In this document: piece by piece, positions 44,762 to 57,000 of the stretch
How the letters are laid out: the number at the start of each line of letters is the position of its first letter
How positions within the stretch are numbered: the stretch's first letter is position 1
Assembly (NCBI RefSeq): GCF_037038585.1
Contig: NC_092526.1
Location: 33,927,501-33,991,500, forward strand
Direction: 5' to 3'
Length of the DNA: 64,000 nt
Origin: Patagioenas fasciata
Taxonomy: Eukaryota; Chordata; Aves; Columbiformes; Columbidae
Position numbers and translations under genes: made by a program
Notes under the pieces: model-generated
The model's input: only the letters and a program-made list of their open reading frames with translations
What the model was told of the DNA's origin: nothing
Database searches by the model: none

Positions 44762-46828
44762 CATGTCATGTGGCGGACGTGTAGAGATAAGCTATGTTTG
44801 GCACCTGACCAGGAGGAAGATGTGACTTTCTGAACTACTAAGCAGAAAATAAGTGTATTTTTGACCCCTGCACCCAATGCTGGAGAACAGGGCCAGACCT
44901 TGGCTCTCCATGTCCCTGTCAGAGGAGGTATAGGCCAGGCGCTAGGGTCAGTCACTGCTGCTCAAGAGCAGCTTGGCATATCTCTGCTGATCTCACCAAG
45001 ATGCCTTATTGGCAAAACTCTTCTTCATTCACCCTGCCTATTAGCCTTTTTCTTTTTTTTTTTTCCCTTTATAGAGTCTGAATGTTGTTCTGAGCTAATT
45101 TATTAGGTCTGTGTTGTCTCATCGTGCCCAAGTCAGTGGATGTGGGTAAGTGCCCACACTGGGGATATTTTCATACTATTGCTCTATTTATTTTCAATAA
45201 ACATTGAAACAAATAATTATCTTTTCTTCTGTTACCTCCCAGTAACCCGCTGTGATGTGAGGCAATGCTTTGGCACTCCCAGACCTGCCCAGGTCCATCT
45301 TGCTCAGAAGTGTCTCTGCCTTTACTCCAAGCGAGGGTGTGAAGCAGGAAGGCATGTGACAGCTGGAGAAAGTTTGGGCAGGTGTTTGATGTGGCAGATG
45401 CAGGCATGGGAAAAAAGATGAGAAGCCCAAGAGATGAGCCTTGATGCTAAGGACAAGCAGATGAGCAGTGCCTTTGGCTTAGTCCTATGGCCTGCAGCTC
45501 CATGGTTGTCCAACCCCTCCATAACCACATGGCTTTTTTACCGTTGTCCATGCTACCTGCTGTGGTTTGGGTTTGGACCAACCAGCAGAGAGCCTGAAGA
45601 AGCTCCCTGTGATGCTTTGCCCTCAAAGAAGACATGCTCAACTCTTGCCACTCAACCCTGGGCACCTCCTGGCTATTCCCATGCCAGTCTTCCCCTGGTC
45701 TTTGGCAGCACCCTTCTTTGCTCTCAAACTGTGTGGCTGGGGCACCAGCCACAGGATTTGTTTTGAGCTGCAGCTTGTTTTCAGCCCACTGACCTGCCTG
45801 CAGCCCTATTTTGAAGCTCCAGCTTCCAGGAGGCTCTCTGGTCCCTCCTGAAGCTGTCCCAGTGCTTCATTGCTCTCTTTGTTCAAGATAGAAGATGCCT
45901 TCCACCTGAAAGAGACAGATCATGTTGCTTTTCTCCACATCAGACGTGACCCTGGAGGGATGGGAAGGACCAGTGGGAGGCAGCCAGCAGCCTCGGTGCT
46001 GTGCAAGCCTCCCAGCAAGGTTGCCTGAGGAGAGCCTTGCCAGTCGATCTACTCTCTAATGAGTTTCCATGCATCCGTCTCTGCTTTGTACTGCCAGTGA
46101 ACACCATTATTCCTGTCCTCTTTTTAATGTGCTGCTGGCTCCCATTGCCTTGCTGGGATGAGGTGGCCACTTGCCAGGGCTCGGAGTGGGCAGGAGTAGG
46201 GAAGGTAGAGTTGTTCTTCCAAATATGAAGAGGCTGCAGAGGTGGAAGGGTGAGGAAAGCATCCTTCTTGTAATTATCTGCTTCTTCAATCTGGAATGCC
46301 TGCACTCCTTGCATTACCCTGACTTGGCATTGCTGTCTGAGGCAAAGTAGGGAAGGCAAGGCACATTCCAGAGCCCAGGCACCTGCCATCCCTGGGGATG
46401 CAACAGCCCAGAGGGCTGCTCCTTGCTGATCTAACAAGTGCCCGATGGGCAGGTTCAAGCTAGGATCCAGTTCCTGTGCTTCTTGTCACTATTTCTGCTT
46501 GTCTGCTGCTCCAGGCCACAGAGGCAACATCAGCCCTCATCCTTTTTGCATCACTTACATCCCACCCCCACTGGGGTGCTGCTCACCTGGATGGAGCCAG
46601 AGCCACTTCTGTCACTGAGGGATGCACATGTTATATACTATGACATGTATATTATACATACGGTGCAGTGACAGTTCAACCTAGCATCCTTGGAGACTTA
46701 CCTGGTCCTGAGGCTCCATCCTGCAGGGCTTTCCCACTGGGGCAGGGATGGCTGTGCCTGGGCAGACCTGAGCAGAGCACAGAGGGGCTGCAGGAGGTAT
46801 CTGGGGCAAAGCCGGGTTCTGCCCGCCC

Positions 46829-46900
46829 CTCCTGTGTCTGTGAGCTCAGCTTTACCCCTAAAACCTCCTGCATCTGTGAACTCAGCTTTGCCCCTGACAC
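46829..46900 (+). repeat. Two-copy tandem repeat, 36-bp period
   Basis: CTCCTG...CTGTGA(G/A)CTCAGCTTT(A/G)CCCCT repeats at 46829 and 46865 with a few differences. The 36-bp period keeps frame, so translated ORFs show a spurious CELSF/CELSFAP repeat. Confidence 0.9.
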
Positions 46901-49900
46901 TTCCTGTCAAGATCCCCCAGCTCAGATCCCAGTCTACATCCTCTGTAGCACCTTTGCTATCCCAGCCACATGAGCAGGGCAAGAGGCCTTTTTCTCTGCT
47001 AGATTTTAGGTGTCTCCTAGTCTGTGAAATGCCAACTGCCTCTCCAAAGCCTCCGCAAGCCTCATGACCTCCCCATACCTAAAAAACCCCAAACCAAACA
47101 GTAACATGAGGCCTTGGCTCTGCAGACATAAACACAGATCCAGTGACTTGCAACAGCACCAAGCAGGCGATGGAAGCGAGGTGGCATGGAACACCCCCCA
47201 GCAAAGCTCTCTAAACCACACAAACTATCCGTGACACGCTGGCTCTGCAGGGTACAGCTCATCTCACTTGGCCACTGGAGATGCTTGGATAAATCATCTG
47301 CTTATCAACGTCCTCTTGTTACACCCGGTAATAAATGGACATAAGCTGCTTTTCTTTTCCTCCAGCCACTGAGGCAGGCCAAACAAGCAAGCAGGATGGG
47401 AAACCAGAAGCCTGGCTGTGTTTGTGCGGTTTTGGGTGAGTCATATGAGTCCTGTCCCCACCATCCAAGCTGCCAAGCCCGCTTCACCCGGGAATAATAG
47501 CAACAATAAGAGCGGGCTGGCGCACGACAGCCATTTGTGGCATGATTTGAAATGGCAGCTTTTTTTTTTTTTTAAAGAGATGCAAAATTGAAACATCTGA
47601 GTTCCGGTAGCTTGAAGCAGGCATGACTTGCTTGGTCTGGAGAGGGTAGCCACCACCCAGAAATATTCTGGCTGGAGGGGTAAAGGATGGTCTGCAGGAC
47701 ACAGTGGAGTTGGCAGGCTACAACATGGATGGCTTCAGACATGCGAAGCAGCATCAAGGCAGTGAGCAATGGGAAAGGCAGAGCTGCCTTGCAGAGGTGC
47801 TTGGGCTGATAGGAAAAGGGAAACTTTTTAGCCCAACTCAGCCAAAAAACACGTTCCGCTTCATAAAAGAACAACAACCTCCTTTGCATCTGTAGCTGTG
47901 GTTTCCTCCTTTGCTGGCATTTCTGATAAAGCTCCAGCCAGAGCCAGGCTCACTTTCTTGCAGCTTTTCCTTTTGTAATCTAGATTTCATTCTGGGGTAC
48001 AGCAACCTCAGAAGGGCCCCAGTGAACAGCTACGGGGAAGGGGAGGTATCACCATATGGGTGCAGCAGTCAATACGACCAGCCCCCAATCCTTTCTTGTT
48101 TTGCAAGCTCCCAACAACAACAGGATTGAGCCAGATATCACCTCTCTCAGCCTGTCCTTTCTGGGCACCCAGCAAAATACTGCTTGAGATGAGAAGGAAT
48201 AAACCCCATGTAGGATTTTTCCAGTTCTGCTGGAGGCTAGAGCTGAAGCATCCCAATCAGTTTTTGGTGCAGAAACAGTGCAGTTTGGGGAGCCCGAGCA
48301 CCCCCAGGATGCGCCTCTGGAGACAACAGTTTCCTTGTGCCACCTTGTGGACTCCGGGAAAAAATACAGGCAGCAAGCATTGGAATACAGCACAAGAGAA
48401 GGGACTTTTTGTATTAAAAAGATTTTGTTGCTTTGCAAGAAGCAGCTCTCGTTTTGCTGCTTCCAAACCTGATGCTCCGATTTCTGGTCTGTACATTAAC
48501 CTCGAAGGAAATCCCCATCCCTGATGCACATCTTGATGCCTCCCCATTCACTGTCTCCTGGTTGCCAGCCCAGAAGTGAAAAATAGCTATCTGTAGAGTA
48601 TATTAATCCCCCCATCACCTCAAATGATACTTCAGGGCTGGAGTTGTTCACCTGAGCTCTGTATGTTGAAGCTAGTCCCTTAGTCTCTTTAGAGAGTGCA
48701 AGTCTGGGCCATGACCTAAAGGTGGAAGCATCCAAAGCGTCACTCAGACGAGCTCTGGGCCAGGACCCCAGTGCTTATGCACAAAATCAGACAGCACCAA
48801 AAAGCTCTGCTTGCCTTCTTCCTATCAACCAGACCCAGGACCTCATTTCTACAGGGTCTCTCTAGAAAACCCCCTTTGCAATGTCATCAGGCAATCATGA
48901 TCTCCAGCGATGTGACACCCAGGAGCAGCTCAGCCCAGCCTCCTGAGCTCAGACACGTTCTGTGTGCTCCATTGCCTCGGCTTGGAGCCAGTCATAGAGA
49001 CAAAACACTGATTTTTGTCTATAACTGAACACACTGCATATTTCTCTTTCATAAACAAGTTTTTCACAGCTCTCTTGCCAGGTACTGCCAAGGGAGAGGT
49101 ATCTTCCCCACCTTCCCAAAAGCTTAAACCATGGAAAAGAAACAAACACCATCTCTGAGAGTCCCTCTTATTTTTTTTTTTACCTTTGGGAAGCTGTCCC
49201 AGCCTCTGCGGAGGGCTCACAATTGCTTTTTTCTCGTCCTTGTTCCTCCTCTTGGTAGAGAAGGAAAATCCCAACTGCTATCCCATGACCAGAGAAGTCC
49301 AGCCAGGACTGGCCTCTTACAGGGGGAAAAAAAACAAATCTCCTCCTCTCTCTCTCTGGTATTCCTCATCCTAGTTGAATACAGGCCAAATTGGCATTTC
49401 TGTGAAGAGTTTCAGGTCATTTATGTGAAAATCACTCCTCCTGTTAAATACCAAAGAAGATTTGACCCTTGTTTGCTGTACTTCCAGACCCCCCCACAGC
49501 ATCCTCCTTTAAATACACCATACCCCACCCCAATTAAAAACCTTGTGGGCAACTTTGTTGTGATGCCTGTGGGCTACCTGTTTGTGATATGGAAGTACTC
49601 ACTTTGGGAGGAAAAGTAGTGTTTTCTCCTTCTCTTTGTGCCACTGACCTATTTGGTCTTGTCCTTTGGACCAAGAGCTCCCGGGGACAAGGGTCATTTC
49701 CCACCCTGTGTTTTTACAGCACCTAGCACAGCCTTGACCCAAAACAGTGCTTCTTGGCTCCACCACAACAAAGCTGAAGGAAACCACTGCCTCTGAGGCA
49801 CTCCTTTGTACAGGACCTTGTATCTCTATAGCCATATACGTCAGCTTAAAGACATGTAGTGTACTCCAAGACTCCAAAACGTCGCTAGAGTCAGCAACCC

Positions 49901-50380
49901 TTAGGAGATATTGGACACAGAGGTGGTCCTTGAGCACCCTCTGAGCTTGTTCCCTCCCATGGGGGATTTGTCCAGCTGCCAGGATGATGCCAGAGGTGCA
50001 GGGAGAGCATCCCTTCACCAGGGATCCAGTTATGGTAAAATCTTACCCAAAATGGTCTTCCTGCTGTTAAGACATCAGCCAGGTCCACCCTTCCAGGGAA
50101 ATGAAGTGTCAGCATCCTGCAGACATCCCTGCTGCCTGCTCTGAGACACACGTCTCAGCAGGGGTTTATTTCATGTACAATGGCTTTTCATTCAGCCTAC
50201 GAGTGTCTAATTTGATCCAGAGACTCGTAGAACAGAGAACTGGCGAAACTAGATGACCAGATGTTTTCTGAGGAGGTTTGCACTCCTCTGTGGCACAGTG
50301 AGAAGGATGTTAGTGGCAGCCTGCTCAAGAATATAGATCAACAGATAAATTAGTGAGAACATGCTGCTGTCAGCACGAGC

Positions 50381-50406
50381 GATGTACATGTTGTACTCTG
50401 TACATC
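50381..50406. repeat. Short perfect inverted repeat
   Basis: GATGTACA and TGTACATC separated by 10 bases. Could form an 8-bp stem; no wider structure supports an RNA gene. Confidence 0.7.
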
Positions 50407-52808
50407 ACTGCACGTTCCTGCTCCGCCAAAGTCTCCCTGCTGCAGAGCAGAGGAGGTCAGATTACTGAACTGGTGCTTCAGATCCACAAAAATCCTTTGT
50501 CGTTAGTTTTGCAGTGCATTGCTCCCTGCCCCAGCACTCTCTCTTGAACTGGGGGCACTGGGCTGGTATTTTTATGCATGCTGTGTGCCAGGTTTTGGAA
50601 GTGAAGAGGATGCAGGATGCTTTGCAAGACTGTTGTGGCACTCTGGTTTACCATGAACCAAAGACTAGACCACAAGCTGCCACACAGCAGTGTCTCCTCC
50701 TTAGTCTGGACATTACATAAATGTCCTGCCAGAGCTCATCTTGTGGTGTGTGTGCACAAACTGGGGGAAGAGTGACAATTTGGAGAAGCTGATGGACAGC
50801 CTTTGACCCTGATGCTGTAGCCTAGGCTGTGCTTTTGCAGGATGTGGCCTTTTCCATCAGGGTTGAGCCATCAAGGTACATGCCTTGCACTGAAGGGATT
50901 TGCAGCAAAAGACAGGTTATGAATTGCAGTTTAATAACACATTCACCCCCAGGAGGGTGCTGGCATTGGGCAGCTGTCACTGGGTCATTACTTACATCAT
51001 TAGCAGCCAAAATGCTGTTGTCACCAGAGAAGTTGCCCTCACCAAGGCAGAAGGTTAGGGGCAGCCCAGTAGAGGTTGTAATGAGACCAGCACCAGGAGC
51101 TGGAGCAGATGAGGAATATAGGGCAATTTAACCCCATGCCTCAACAGCCATTTGGCAGGGTGATCATCTCATCACCTCCCCAAGAGCTCCTTTCATCTGT
51201 CCGTGTTTGTGCTCAACATGATTGTGGGTGTATGGATTAGACAAGACCATACATTAAGGCTTAAGACCCAGCCTGCCAGCAGCATTTTGTTCATAGCAGA
51301 TAATGCTTCTCTTACAGGCAAAAAGATACATAGCACAATTATTTTCTGGTTGGTGATAACTTCACCTTGAATCAGCAGAGCAAAAACGCTTTGTGTGAGT
51401 AGCAAGATGGTCCTGCTGTGAGGCTTCCTCAAAGCCAGGCATAAGGATAAGCCCTGTTTCATCTCCAAAGCCATTTCTGTGGGGAGAGGCTAGAGGATGA
51501 GTTTAGCCAGAGGACCAGGTCACAGCTGATGATATGCTGGTAGGTTTCAATAGAGCACAAGATTTTTGTTTGGAGCTGAGGGCAAGAATGTAGGTGATTT
51601 CCTCTTTAATGTCTTGGTTTCCATCCCAGGTAGAGTAATGCATCTCTGGAACTTTGTGTTTGAGGGCAATAAACTCATTTAGCTTTTACCTTCATGTCTG
51701 AATCACCTTAGGAGTGATTTTGGGACAGCTGGCAACCTACTGGCATTTCACTTTGCTGGAAGGACTGACCAATACACAAGCTCACCAAATGCCCATCTAC
51801 TTTTCTACCTCTACTTTTTCCTTTCAAATGAAGCAGAACCTGGGGAGATCCATCTCCCCACAACATCTCTCTACTAGAGCTGCTCCAATGCTGACAGACA
51901 GCAGGCAGCAAGAGAAAACCCATCCTCCGCACAAGATGCTACTGGCATGAGACCCCCACAAAGAAAAACACATGTCAGCAGTAGCCAGGATGGACGTGAG
52001 TCTTTCTAATTCTAGAAATGGATTGAGGAATAAGAGCTCCTAGTGCCAGAGGACAAAAAAAGCAAAGGCAGGGAGGAAGCTTAACACAGATTAACTGCTA
52101 TTTGGGAGAGAAAACCAATGACAGAAATGCTCATGTCTGTGGATGGCCACTTGGCATGCACCTCCACTCTGTTGGGGGGCACTAGAGACCTCTAAATATT
52201 AGATAAAGCAGGAAAATTCACACACACAATGTAAAGCAAGAAGATCCAAACTTTGAGATCCATCCCCAGAGAGGAAGAGAAGCCCACTGGTATGTAGTCT
52301 CACAAAGGTGGCTGCACACTGGTGCATCCAGTGGAGGTAGATCTGGGCTCTGAGGTCGAGCATCAGTTATCTCAGATACAAGACCTTGCCCTGGCACATG
52401 ACTTGTCTTGCTGGGTAGTAGCACTCTGTCAAAGCTGCTGGGCTGCATTTTTGCATCTTTACAAAGTCCAGAAATGGTCTGAAATTGTGTTTCTTGTGTG
52501 CCCAGCAAGGCTTTTCTGACACAGAACTTTTACCAGAAGGTTTGATGGAGAACAGTTGTTTAAGATGGAGCACATTTGCTAACCCACCTTGTTTATCAGA
52601 CTGGATAAAGCAGAATTTTGACTGCTCCATCTCTTTGCTGAAATTACTCCTTACCTGGTGGAAGGCAGACAGTTCTCAGCATCTTCACCTTTAATCCAGC
52701 TCCCCACTTCAAAAATTCACACTAAAACCATCTCAGCCTATAGACAGCCTGAGATTGGGACAGGCTGATGGAGGTTACGTATATTTGGAGGGGGTTGAGT
52801 TAAACTAG

Positions 52809-52845
52809 TTTCTCTCAAGAGGACACCTGTTTTCTCTCAAGAGGA
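52809..52845 (+). repeat. Two-copy tandem duplication, 22-bp period
   Basis: TTTCTCTCAAGAGGA occurs at 52809-52823 and 52831-52845. Confidence 0.9.
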
Positions 52846-53830
52846 GAAAACATCACCTGTGAATGCTGATCAGGGCCAATAAGCTTGAAAACTCCAGCAT
52901 CTGCACTTTGGAGAGCAGGTTCACATGAAAGGAATAGACTGGACCCTGCCATTGCCAGGGGAAATCTCAGCTTTGTGGGCAAGCCCTTAGTGTGATGGCA
53001 CAAAGTGCCTGTTCACAACTGGTTTGAGAGCAAGAAGTTAGGACAGAGAAATCATTGGTCACAGACACCCTCTCCACACGCCTCCTCCATAGGAGGGGTG
53101 ATGTGCCACCCCAGAGGGAAAGGACAGCATGGCTGGCCATATTATTTATGGACCACAGGGACCCAGAACAACTCCATCAGGCTTTAATGGCACTCAGGCT
53201 TGCTCCTCCTGAGTTTTACTCACATAGATGCTCATTCCCATAAAGATCAGCCCTACTCCAGCTTGCTCATAGTTGACAGGTGCCTCGCTGCTAGGTAGCA
53301 CAGGGTTTTTTTTAGGGACAAGCATGCTGTTGTTCTGCCTTGAGGAAATGATGTGATCTTCACGTGTCCCTGCTGCAGAATGAATGAATGAGTCGTTTGA
53401 TGGAGGACACATTAGTAAGGCTGGCAAGCCTGCTGGCTTCAGGTTTTATAAGGAGCGCTGAAAGCTTTTTTTCCACTCTTTTCTGCCATTAGCAGTCAGA
53501 AAGGGCAATAAACAGCAACGGTAACCATGCAAAGCCATCCCCACCTCTTCCTGCCCCAGGACAGATTGATCTTTCACATCCAGGGACATCTCCAGCACAG
53601 GGCTGCAGACGCCTGCAGGAAGATGGTGTTGCTCAAAGGGATGCCTGAATTTGGAGAAAGGCTCATTGCTGCAGAGGTTGCCCAGTAACTGGGAGATGTT
53701 TCCAGCTACAGCAAGGAGGATAACCGCCTCCTGAGCCTCTGCAGACAATGTTTGCTCCCTGAAACTGAGCTACAGGACAAAAAGACTCAGCTTATCCTTT
53801 GGCTCTGTAAAACCAGGTTGGCTTCCTTAG

Positions 53831-53902
53831 CAAAAAACCAACCAACGAACACCAATCAGACCCAACAACAACAAACCCGCCAAAACCCCAACAAACAACA
53901 AA
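53831..53902. repeat. A/C-rich low-complexity tract
   Basis: CAAAAAACCAACCAACGAAC and CAACAACAACAAACC units, about 70 bases. Confidence 0.8.
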
Positions 53903-53973
53903 TGCACTTGACAAAGTTACAAACTTCAGCCAAACAGCGTTTTTCTCCTCAAGCAAATAACTTGCTAATGTCT

Positions 53974-54001
53974 TTTTATTTTATTTTATTTTTTTTTTTT
54001 T
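53974..54001. repeat. (TTTTA)n plus poly(T) tract
   Basis: TTATTTTATTTTATTTT then about 12 T. Almost the same composite tract occurs at 62657-62680. Confidence 0.85.
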
Positions 54002-57000
54002 AGCCCCTTGTACCCAAGTTTTAAGTAGGAGTTTACATCTGGTCATTTGTGCAGCTTTATCAGAATACTGGTTTCATTTTTGTTTGTTTGTTTTTTTTCC
54101 ACACCTGTAAGACCAGAATTTGGTATTGAAGCTAATTTTACTTTCTTACTAGTTTGAATTTGATTGTGTGTGAATAACCTTGCAGTGCTGAGGAACGAGT
54201 ATTTTCTTAAGGAAAAACTCTCCAATGAAAGATTGAGGTTGTGTCTGCATCTCTGATGCAGCTCTTATGCAGAAAAATACATTGCTCTGAAAATTGCCTA
54301 GACTAGCCAGAAGTGCACCCATACTTTGAGTGAGTTTCTAAATGGATTTGAGCAAAACCCTTGGCTTTTTAGCTTCCAAAGGAGCTCCAGCCATTTACAG
54401 GGCAAAAATCTCCCAAAAGATGCCTCATGAGCTTAACCCAAAGCAGCAAACAGCACAGTGGAAACAACATAGTCTTACCTACTTGTTAGAAACTCAGCAT
54501 CTGCAGATACCTCGGACAAACATCTCAAGCACAAGTTGTTCCATAAGCTCAGTGCAAATCACAGACAAGCCCCTGAGGAATACATACATACATACTGACT
54601 GCATACATGCTATTTCCTGAGGTTTTTTTTAACACTAACTCCAAACAAAAAAGCTACAATGTGCGAAGGCTGTTTATATCAGCTCCCCAATAAGTGGCAG
54701 GATGTTTACAAGTAAGAGAGCAAGATTACACAGCCTGGACCCTTGTGCCCACCCAGCAGGACTCCCTGGTATGAAGAGCCCCTTACCATCCAGTTGGGGA
54801 CAGCAAGAACCCCCCACCACGAAGGAGAAACAAGCTCATCCCACCCTGGGCTACCTTTAGCAACAGCAATGCCAGGATGCAATGCAACACAAAGATGCTC
54901 AGTAACTAGCCCCACTTTTCAGTGTCACTGGGAAATATGGTGTCACCTTCCATGTTGCAGCAGATCTGTGACACCACTGCCCACCACAACCCTCCCCAGA
55001 CTCTCAGAAAAGAAAATATGTGTCCTATAGTAAGGCCTAAGAGACTAGAGAGGGACCATCAGGTGTTGAATGAGGCCAAAGAAATTAAGTCCAGAGAGGA
55101 AGCCAAGAAGCTGAATGATGTGGGAGATGGAGAGGGGAGTGGGGATTAAACCCTGCTCAAATCCAGTGTTTTTCTCCCCTTGATTCACAGCTCTCTTCAA
55201 TTCAGGGGAACAGCCCAATTTTCACAACTGAATTAAGTCTGTTCAACAGAGCATCAGCTCCAAAAATGAAAAAGAAGCAGTGCTTCTGGCAGATCACCGC
55301 ACAGGAAAGCATGGTGAGGGCTGATTAAGGACCTGGTGCCCCAGGGGCAAAGCAGCAACCCTGGCAAGGTTGGGGTATGGGTCATGATCCCTATGGGCTG
55401 CTTCAGACTCAAGCAATGCCGTTTCCCAGCTTTGTTATCACCCTACCCACAAGAGGTGCTCATGGAAAAAAACAGTTATTGTGGAAAAACCCACATGGAC
55501 AAGATAAAAATATATGGTTTTATTCCTTGAATAGAGAATCCTGAGAAGAACATACACCCTGGAGACATTTTTTCTCTCTTTACTGATGGTGCACAATAAC
55601 CACAGATTTCCAATGAACCAGCTACAGCAATCCCTCAATTATTTCCCCCCGTATCTTCCCAGCTAACATAACATTCATGGGCATGAATAATTCCCTATAA
55701 TTCCTCTTCAGCCTGTCTGCCACTACATCATCCCATCTGCATGGGCAGTATTTCTGCCTTCTCCCTGACTACAGCTCTTTTCAAACCACCTCACTTCTCT
55801 CAATGGTTCAATGAACCTTTCAATTTTGTGATGGAAATGACTGTTACTAATTACCTTGGAGAGGAGTGAGGTGGTTTGAAACATTTTTTATGCAGCACAG
55901 CAATTTGAAGCTGCTACAGGACACAGAGGCAGAGACTTTCCAAGGCTTTTTTGACTCCCCTGTGCAAGGCATCACCTGGAAGCATCTAATTCAAGAAAAC
56001 AGGAGCAACCCAAAGCAATGTCTGGCCATAAGGTATATCGCACATGCTTCCCAAACTGCCTTTTATTCTGATAAAGAGCTCAACTAGCGTGTTTCCTAGA
56101 AGTCACACACCACTGTTCATATTACAACTTCCTGATGTACAAAATGCACAGTGTGTTAGAAGGGAAGATATTCACATTATTTACATATTTGTGAGTAGAG
56201 CATTCCTTGTCGTCTCAGACACTAAAAAGCTTGTCTTGCAGGAGGGCTTTCTGTAAGATGCAGTTGATCAGGGCTCCAGGTTTCTTTGAGTCACAATCTC
56301 TCCTATAGGCCATAGATTAAGGCTATATATACACTCAGATAATGCATGTAGCCCTGATGTAGGTTTTGCTAATTCTTCTGGGACTCGCCTGTTGCCATGA
56401 TTCATTAGCAGTATTAGCCTCAGAAATGTTACAACAAAACAGGCATCCTTTTAATAAATCAATGATTTATCAAAAGAAAAATGCTTTCTAGCATATGCAA
56501 AGATTTTTAAAAGCTTCAAATTGTGGGGTAAGAAAAAAAGAGACGCATAGCACACTGCATTTCAGTGACTCCGATAATAATATATATTAATAACATCGAT
56601 TAAAATACCTCCTAATAAGCCCCACTAGGTGAAGCTTTTTAAATGCTAACACTTAAGAAGAGGGAAGAAAGGAAGGAAACCACTTTTCAATTAGGCCTAA
56701 ACCATTTCTCCTCCCAGGAAGGTTTTTCCTCCCATTGCATGGGAGACACTGACATTTTTAGTTTCATTCTTAAGGCTTTTCCTGCTGCTGCTTTTCAAAA
56801 TTGTGGGAACTACAACCACAAGACTCCAGCCTTTGCCTGACTCCATATGACAGCTCTTTCTCCTACAGCAGTCACACTGACCCCCATATTTTGTCCTTCA
56901 TTAAGCAAGGGAGAGAAAACCCACTGAATGGTGGCTAAGGAGCTTAGAGCAGACAAATTACCTGTAAAAAACAGCTGGCAGAGAGATCCCAAGATTCCAG

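Noticed and set aside
45940-46458. 172-codon minus frame
   Set aside because: No recognisable domain or conserved pattern; no promoter or splice support.
50381-50406. Hairpin as a microRNA precursor
   Set aside because: The stem is only 8 bp, far too short for a precursor.
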